DNA from: Pseudomonadota bacterium
GTDB taxonomy: Bacteria; Pseudomonadota; Alphaproteobacteria; Sphingomonadales; Sphingomonadaceae
Assembly: GCA_023423775.1 (NCBI GenBank)
Contig: JAFAEZ010000017.1
Span: 1 to 20,435 of the forward strand
Length of the DNA: 20,435 nucleotides
Direction of reading: 5' to 3'
The position numbers were made by a program, and so were the translations under genes. The notes beneath the pieces were generated by a model that did no database searches, was not told the DNA's origin, and worked only from the letters and a program-made list of their open reading frames with translations. Positions 16,303-20,435 of the stretch are shown one piece after another (position 1 is the stretch's first letter; each line of letters opens with the position of its first letter).

Positions 16303-16350
16303 CTGGAAACTGAGGTTGTTCGACGACCTAGTTCAGACGCAGCCTCCCCG
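16291..16350 (-). promoter_or_regulatory. Candidate antiterminator pairing of the thr attenuator
   Basis: CGGGGAG at 16350-16344, within the last codons of the leader frame, is complementary over 7 bases to CTCCCCG at 16297-16291, which overlaps the 5' arm and loop of the terminator hairpin. The two structures cannot form together. A competing 4-bp hairpin, CCCG (16358-16355) with CGGG (16350-16347), lies across the final Thr codons and would sequester the first element when translation is not stalled. This is the segment 1:2 / 2:3 / 3:4 logic of classical attenuators. Pairings were found by eye; no free energies were computed. Confidence 0.6.
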
Positions 16351-16458
16351 CGTGCGGGTGGTGGTAATGGTCGTCATGATGATGGTGGCCGGGCGCGCGG
16401 CAGCGGCCGCACCGGCAACGGTACGGGCTTCGGGCTGCAGATATGCGATCATCGACAC
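16333..16458 (-). CDS. thr operon leader peptide (ThrL-like, Thr/Ile-rich)
   Basis: A small frame of 41 codons from GTG 16458 (or 39 from ATG 16452) to TGA 16335-16333. Its C-terminal part contains TIIMTTITTTRT: seven Thr and three Ile in twelve residues, followed by RGGCV and stop. The DNA run ACCATTACCACCACC is also present in the E. coli thrL coding sequence as I know it. GGAGA at 16472-16468 is 9 bases from the GTG, which favours that start; the ATG at 16452 has no well-spaced Shine-Dalgarno sequence. A minimal 14-codon version from ATG 16377 has none either. It should act in cis: a ribosome stalled on Thr/Ile codons when those charged tRNAs are scarce would prevent the terminator before thrA. 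The start is uncertain; the regulatory role is inferred. Confidence 0.75.
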   Translation of the reverse strand: MSMIAYLQPEARTVAGAAAAARPATIIMTTITTTRTRGGCV

Positions 16459-16500
16459 GCGGCACGTTCTCCATGCCCTCGCCTTGCGGCTCAGACTTTA

Positions 16501-16512
16501 TTGGGATCCCAA
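16501..16512. promoter_or_regulatory. 12-base perfect palindrome upstream of the thr leader, possible operator
   Basis: TTGGGATCCCAA is a perfect palindrome about 43 bases before the leader GTG. A TTGACG hexamer (16540-16535, minus strand) lies 22 bases upstream and could be a -35 element, although no good -10 follows at 16-18 bases. A near copy, TTGGGATACAAT, is at 16608-16619, just past the cysI stop. The rest of 16513-16629 holds only an 8-base palindrome GCACGTGC (16582-16589) and no T-run terminator for cysI. The operator role is speculative. Confidence 0.25.
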
Positions 16513-16629
16513 AACTGGCCGCAGATGAGCGCGGCGTCAACCCAGAAACGTGCGTAGGGCCGATTCATTGAGAAATCGATAGCACGTGCCGTCAGTCAGC
16601 CCTTGGTTTGGGATACAATATCGATCGGC

Positions 16630-18339
16630 TCAGTCCTCGGCGAAATAGCCTGCGCGCATCACGAAATCGCCGAAATGCTCGCCCCGCGTCCGCTCGCCGG
16701 CATAGCGCGCCAGCATCTCGCCGAGGATTTCGAGGATCGCCGGTTCGCCGATATTCTCGCGATAGAGCCGATTCAGCCGCTCGCCGTGGAAGCCGCCGCC
16801 GAGCCAGAGATTGTACTTGCCCGGCGCGCGGCCGGTGAAGCCGATTTCGGCGACATAGGGCCGGGCGCAGCCGTTCGGGCATCCGGTCATGCGGATCGTG
16901 ATCGGCTCGTCGGTGAGCCCGTTCGCGGCCAGGATCGGCTCGATCTTCGAAATGAGCTCGGGCTGGTAGCGCTCGGCCTCGGCCATCGCGAGCGGGCAGG
17001 TGGGCATCGCCACGCAGGCCATCGAATTGACCCGCAACGCGCTGGTGCGGCCATTCCCGGCGAGGCCATGATGGGCGAGCAGGGCGTCGATCGCGGCGCG
17101 GTCGTCGGGCTCGACATCGGCGACGATCACATTCTGGTTCGGGGTCAGCCGGAACGCGCCCTTGTGGATCTCGGCAATCGCGCGCAGCGCTCCGAGGATC
17201 GGCTGTCCGGGACGGTCGATGATGCGGCCATTCTCGATAAACAAAGTATAATTGAACCGCCCGTTGTCGGTCGCCTGCCAGCCGTACACGTCGCCGTTCG
17301 TGGTCAGGTCGTAGGAACGCGCAGGCTCGAATAGGGCCCCCATGCGCCGCTCGATCTCGCCCTTGATCCAGTCCAGCCCCTTGTCGTCGACCGTATATTT
17401 GAAGCGGGCGCGGATGCGCTCCTTGCGGTTGCCGTAATCGCGCTGGACGCCGATGATCGCGTCGGTGGCGGCGAGCAGCCGGTCCTTGGGGATGAAGCCG
17501 ATCACGTCGCCGAGCCGGGCATAGGTGCGCGGCTCGTTGTCGGTGCGGCCCATGCCGCCGCCGATCGTGACGTTGAAGCCTTCGAGCCCGTCCGGGCCGA
17601 CGATCGCGATAAAGCCCAGATCCTGGGTGTAGACGTCGATGTCGTTCGACGGCGGGATCACGAAGCCGATCTTGAACTTACGCGGCAAATACGTCTTTCC
17701 GTAGAGCGGTTCCTCATTCTCCGAGGTCGCGACCCTTTGCTCGCCATACCAGATTTCGTGATAGGCGCGGGTCTTGGGGATGACGTGGTCGCTGAGTTGC
17801 TTCGACAAAGCCGCGACCTCGGCATGGATCGCGCTGTCCTGCGGATTGGCGGTGGCCATCACGGTGCGGGCATCGTCGCCGCAGGCCGCGATCGTGTCGA
17901 GCAGCACCTCGTGCAGGCCCTGGATCGTCGCCTTCAGGTCCTCCTTCACCACCCAGTGGAACTGGAAGGTCTGGCGCGTGGTGAGGCGCAGCTGGTCGCC
18001 GCCATGGGCGCGGGCCAGTTCGTCCATCTTCAGCCATTGTTCGGGCGTGCACACGCCACCGGGCAGGCGCACGCGCACCATGAAGGTGTAGGCCGGCTCC
18101 AGCTTCTGGCGGCGCCGCTCGTCGCGGATGTCGCGGTCGTCCTGCTGATAAATTCCGTGGAACTTCATCAGCTTGTTGTCTTCGAACTTAACGCCGCCGG
18201 TGATCTTGTCGAGCAGTCCCTGGTCGATCGAGCCGCGCAGATAGTCGCTGTTATATTTCAGCGTCTCGTCCGGCCCGAGGTTTTCGAGCGGTTGCGAAAT
18301 GTCGGCGCTGCGGTCGACGATGCTGGTGTCGTTGGTCAT
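16630..18339 (-). CDS. cysI: Assimilatory NADPH sulfite reductase, hemoprotein beta subunit
   Basis: A 569-residue sirohaem/4Fe-4S protein that reduces sulfite to sulfide with electrons from CysJ. The cluster ligands are visible as C442 and C448 in SMACVAMPTCPLA and C487 and C491 in TGCPNGCARP, with the same spacing as E. coli CysI. Sirohaem and sulfite-binding signatures include RLTTRQTFQFHWV (118-130) and the repeated FRLTPNQNVIV (396-406). Length equals the family norm. It lies 16 bases after cysJ on the same strand. ATG 18339 is preceded by a purine-rich GGGACAGAGAA. Unlike the ferredoxin-dependent Sir type, the adjacent flavoprotein shows this is the NADPH-dependent form. Confidence 0.97.
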   Translation of the reverse strand: MTNDTSIVDRSADISQPLENLGPDETLKYNSDYLRGSIDQGLLDKITGGVKFEDNKLMKFHGIYQQDDRDIRDERRRQKLEPAYTFMVRVRLPGGVCTPEQWLKMDELARAHGGDQLRLTTRQTFQFHWVVKEDLKATIQGLHEVLLDTIAACGDDARTVMATANPQDSAIHAEVAALSKQLSDHVIPKTRAYHEIWYGEQRVATSENEEPLYGKTYLPRKFKIGFVIPPSNDIDVYTQDLGFIAIVGPDGLEGFNVTIGGGMGRTDNEPRTYARLGDVIGFIPKDRLLAATDAIIGVQRDYGNRKERIRARFKYTVDDKGLDWIKGEIERRMGALFEPARSYDLTTNGDVYGWQATDNGRFNYTLFIENGRIIDRPGQPILGALRAIAEIHKGAFRLTPNQNVIVADVEPDDRAAIDALLAHHGLAGNGRTSALRVNSMACVAMPTCPLAMAEAERYQPELISKIEPILAANGLTDEPITIRMTGCPNGCARPYVAEIGFTGRAPGKYNLWLGGGFHGERLNRLYRENIGEPAILEILGEMLARYAGERTRGEHFGDFVMRAGYFAED

Positions 18340-18355
18340 TTCTCTGTCCCGAAAA

Positions 18356-20161
18356 TCAGTAGACGTCGCGCTGGTAGCGCTGGTCGGCGGCGAGCCGGCG
18401 GACGTAATCCTCGGCGCCGTCGCGATCGGTGCCGGCCTGCGCGGCGACGATCTGGATCAAGGTCTCGTGGACGTCGCGCGCCATGCTCTTTTCGTCGCCG
18501 CAGACGTAGACATGGGCGCCGTCCTCCAGCCAGGCGTAGAGGTCCTTCGCCTGCTCGATCATGCGGTGCTGGACATAGGTCTTGGGCTGGCCGCGGTCGC
18601 GCGAGAAGGCGACGTCCATGCGCGTCAGCACGCCTTCCTTCAGCCACTGCTGCCACTCGGTCTGGTAGAGGAAGTCCGAGCGGAAATTGCGTTCGCCGAA
18701 GAACAGCCAGGACTTGCCTTCGCCGGTGACCTCGCGCTCCTGCAGGAAGCCGCGATAGGGCGCGACGCCGGTGCCGGCACCGATCATGACGATCGGTGCG
18801 CCGTTGCTGGGCAAGGCGAAATGCGGGTTGTGCTGGATGTAGACGGGAAGCGTGTCGCCGGCCGCGACCCGGTCGGCGAGCTGGCTCGAGGCGACGCCGG
18901 CCCGGGCCTCGTCGTGGAGGCTGTAGCGGACCGGCGCGACGGTGAGGTGCGCCTCGTCGGGCACGGCCTTGAAGCTCGACGCGATCGAGTAGAGCCGCGG
19001 CTGCAGCGGGCGCAGTCCGGCCACGAAGCCGTCGGGATCGACGCCGCCGAGCGGAAACTTGCGGACGATATCGACGACATGGTGATTGCGCAGGAATTGC
19101 AGCCGCTCGGCCGTCGCTTCCTCCCCGCGAAGCCGCTTGAGCTCGGCCGCGCCGGTGAGCTTGGCCCACTGGTCGATGAAGCGCGGGCTGGCGATGACGA
19201 TTTCGAACTTCTCCTCGAGCGCCTCGGCCAGCCTCAGGCTCTCGCCCTTCACGCTCACCGGCGCATCCCCGGAGAGGCCGGCAATGTCGAGCAACTGCGC
19301 CACCACCGCGGGGTCGTTGCGCGCGGCGATGCCGAGCGCGTCGCCGGGCTCGTAGCTGAGGCCCGAGCCGGCAAGATCGATCTCGATGTGCCGCGTCTCC
19401 TTGCTGGAGTGGCGGCCGACGATCGTGACATTCTCGACGACGGTCGCCGCGAACGGGTTCTTCTTGTCGAAGACCGCCGCAGAGCCAGGCGAGGCCGCCG
19501 CGGCCGGGAGCGACGGAGCGGCCGAACCGGCGAGGTCGGCACCGAGCTGCTCGACGACGATGCCGGTCCAGCCGAGCGCCGGCTCTTCATAATCGATGTC
19601 GCAATCGACGCGCGCGCTGATCCGGGTCGCGCCCAGCTCCTCGAGCCGGCGGTCGATGCGCTTCCCCGCCTCGCAATATTTCTCGTAGGTGGAATCGCCG
19701 AGCGCGAGCACCGAGAAGCGCACCCCCTCCAGCTTGGGCGCGCGCTGGCCCTCGAGGAATTCGAAGAAGCCGACCGAAGGCTGCGGCGGGTCGCCTTCGC
19801 CATAGGTGCTGACGATGACGAGCAGGTCCTGCTCGTCCTTCAGCGCGCGCGGCTTGTAGTCGGCCATGTCGACGAGCTGGGGCGAGAGGCCGCGCTCGAT
19901 CGCCGCCGCCGCGAGCGCCTTGCCGAGGTCGCGGCTGTTGCCGGTCTCGGTGCCGTAGAGGATGGTGAGGGTCCGCCCTTGCGGCGCCGGTGCCGCGGGG
20001 GCCTCGATCGCGTCGCCGCGGCTCAGCCCGGCGTCGAGACCCGAAAAATAGCCGCTGATCCAGCGCGCCTGCGCCGGCGTCAGGCTCCGGGCCAGCGCGT
20101 CGAGATGCTGCCACTGCTCGATCGAGAGCGCGCCTTCGGCGGAGAATGTCTGTGCGGTCAT
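18356..20161 (-). CDS. cysJ: Assimilatory NADPH sulfite reductase, flavoprotein alpha subunit
   Basis: A 601-residue diflavin reductase that passes electrons from NADPH through FAD and FMN to CysI. In order it has an N-terminal segment ending SGYFSGL, a flavodoxin domain with YGTETGN at 69-75 and STYGEGDPP at 118-126, and an Ala/Pro linker (about 212-230). The FAD-binding domain carries RLYSIASS (389-396). The NADPH domain has GAGTGVAPYRGFLQER (461-476) and ends in DVY, placing the aromatic residue Y601 at the C-terminus. ATG 20161 is used because an in-frame TTG at 20176 has no Shine-Dalgarno sequence and would only add five residues. The gene begins 34 bases after the partial upstream gene, suggesting one cys operon. 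Confidence 0.97.
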   Translation of the reverse strand: MTAQTFSAEGALSIEQWQHLDALARSLTPAQARWISGYFSGLDAGLSRGDAIEAPAAPAPQGRTLTILYGTETGNSRDLGKALAAAAIERGLSPQLVDMADYKPRALKDEQDLLVIVSTYGEGDPPQPSVGFFEFLEGQRAPKLEGVRFSVLALGDSTYEKYCEAGKRIDRRLEELGATRISARVDCDIDYEEPALGWTGIVVEQLGADLAGSAAPSLPAAAASPGSAAVFDKKNPFAATVVENVTIVGRHSSKETRHIEIDLAGSGLSYEPGDALGIAARNDPAVVAQLLDIAGLSGDAPVSVKGESLRLAEALEEKFEIVIASPRFIDQWAKLTGAAELKRLRGEEATAERLQFLRNHHVVDIVRKFPLGGVDPDGFVAGLRPLQPRLYSIASSFKAVPDEAHLTVAPVRYSLHDEARAGVASSQLADRVAAGDTLPVYIQHNPHFALPSNGAPIVMIGAGTGVAPYRGFLQEREVTGEGKSWLFFGERNFRSDFLYQTEWQQWLKEGVLTRMDVAFSRDRGQPKTYVQHRMIEQAKDLYAWLEDGAHVYVCGDEKSMARDVHETLIQIVAAQAGTDRDGAEDYVRRLAADQRYQRDVY

Positions 20162-20195
20162 CGGTCGTTCCAGCAAGAAAATAAGGGGGCAGGGT

Positions 20196-20435
20196 TCAGA
20201 TCACCCATTGGTCGTCTCCCTCGTCGCCGGCGCTGCCGGCCGCCACGCGGCGGCCCGGACGGCTCTGCTCGGGCGTGGCGTCGAGCGTCAGCAGCGCATG
20301 CACGCCGGCCCGACTCATCAGCCTGGCGACTTCGCGGCCGTGGCGGAGCATCTCGTCCGGGCTCGCGGCGCTAAGGCCGCTCAGCGCCTCCTCGTCGAGG
20401 ATGATGGCCGGCCGCCCGAGCGCCTTCAGCCGATC
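20196..20435 (-). CDS. Unidentified C-terminal fragment, possibly APS-kinase-like end of a sulfate-activation protein
   Basis: The frame enters from the right edge and ends at TGA 20198-20196, with 79 residues visible. It reads RLKALGRPAIILDEEAL, then SPDEMLRHGREVARLMSRAG and VHALLTLDATPEQSRPGRR, ending GDDQWVI. The order of a strand ending in ILD, a helix REVARLMSRAG and a following strand faintly recalls the APS kinase (CysC) pattern LDGDxxR...EVAKLMxxAG, as found at the C-terminus of fused CysNC proteins. If so, the key residues are degenerate. Position directly before cysJ makes a sulfur-assimilation role likely. The resemblance is my inference from a short fragment and could be wrong; the coding frame itself looks sound. 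Confidence 0.55.
   Translation of the reverse strand, partial: DRLKALGRPAIILDEEALSGLSAASPDEMLRHGREVARLMSRAGVHALLTLDATPEQSRPGRRVAAGSAGDEGDDQWVI

Noticed and set aside
14631..16313. A 560-codon plus-strand open frame opposite thrA
   Set aside because: It is antisense to a gene with clear aspartokinase and homoserine dehydrogenase motifs, and its translation shows only compositional bias.
16328..16540. A histidine-operon leader peptide (HHHHDDHYHHPH) upstream of thrA
   Set aside because: No his genes follow, and the adjacent phase gives a Thr/Ile run directly before thrA-thrB-thrC. Thr/Ile codons such as ACC, ATC and ATT read one base out of phase yield CAC/CAT, so the His run is best seen as a by-product; the better initiation signal of this frame is kept as a separate finding.
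16560..16629. Intrinsic terminator for cysI
   Set aside because: CGATT/AATCG can form a 5-bp stem, but there is no following T-run, so I do not call a terminator.
18299..20374. A 691-codon plus-strand open frame across cysI and cysJ
   Set aside because: It is entirely antisense to the clear CysJ gene and the start of CysI, with Ala/Arg/Asp-rich translation and no recognisable domain.

Overview
This is GC-rich (roughly 65 percent or more) chromosomal DNA from an alphaproteobacterium, most likely a sphingomonad. The pointers are a tolC / popZ-like (DUF2497) / valS order, a magnesium-type HemB, and the style of the housekeeping proteins. I see no insertion sequence, prophage, CRISPR array or plasmid function.

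Layout. The plus strand opens with the 3' end of a TolC-type outer-membrane gene, a short PopZ/DUF2497 protein and valS. A lipid-kinase gene faces valS. Divergent from it, a plus-strand cluster of five tightly packed genes follows: hemB, a spermidine-synthase-like multispanning membrane protein, two tandem paralogous GNAT acetyltransferases and a gamma-class carbonic anhydrase. Three of its four junctions are 4-base ATGA or GTGA overlaps. A small minus-strand lipoprotein gene overlaps its end, and tRNA-Arg(ACG) follows on plus. From about 10.2 kb to the right edge everything is on the minus strand. In transcription order this is the 3' end of an unidentified gene (possibly sulfate activation), cysJ, cysI, a threonine-type leader and attenuator, a fused aspartokinase-homoserine dehydrogenase (thrA), thrB, thrC, a 2-keto-4-pentenoate hydratase-like gene and a FUSC-family membrane protein.

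How it works together. CysJ and CysI form NADPH sulfite reductase. ThrA, ThrB and ThrC together cover aspartate kinase, homoserine dehydrogenase, homoserine kinase and threonine synthase, lacking only aspartate-semialdehyde dehydrogenase from the aspartate-to-threonine route; their reading frames join at TGA/ATG contacts.

The most interesting stretch is the 391 bases between cysI and thrA. It holds a small reading frame ending in a Thr/Ile-rich run (core TIIMTTITTTRT), then mutually exclusive RNA pairings and a strong intrinsic terminator just before thrA. This has the architecture of the enterobacterial thrL attenuator. The ThrA enzyme it precedes is only about 579 residues and seems to lack the ACT regulatory domains of E. 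coli ThrA, so control may have moved from the protein to the leader RNA. Function calls come from motif recognition by eye; no database search or folding program was run.
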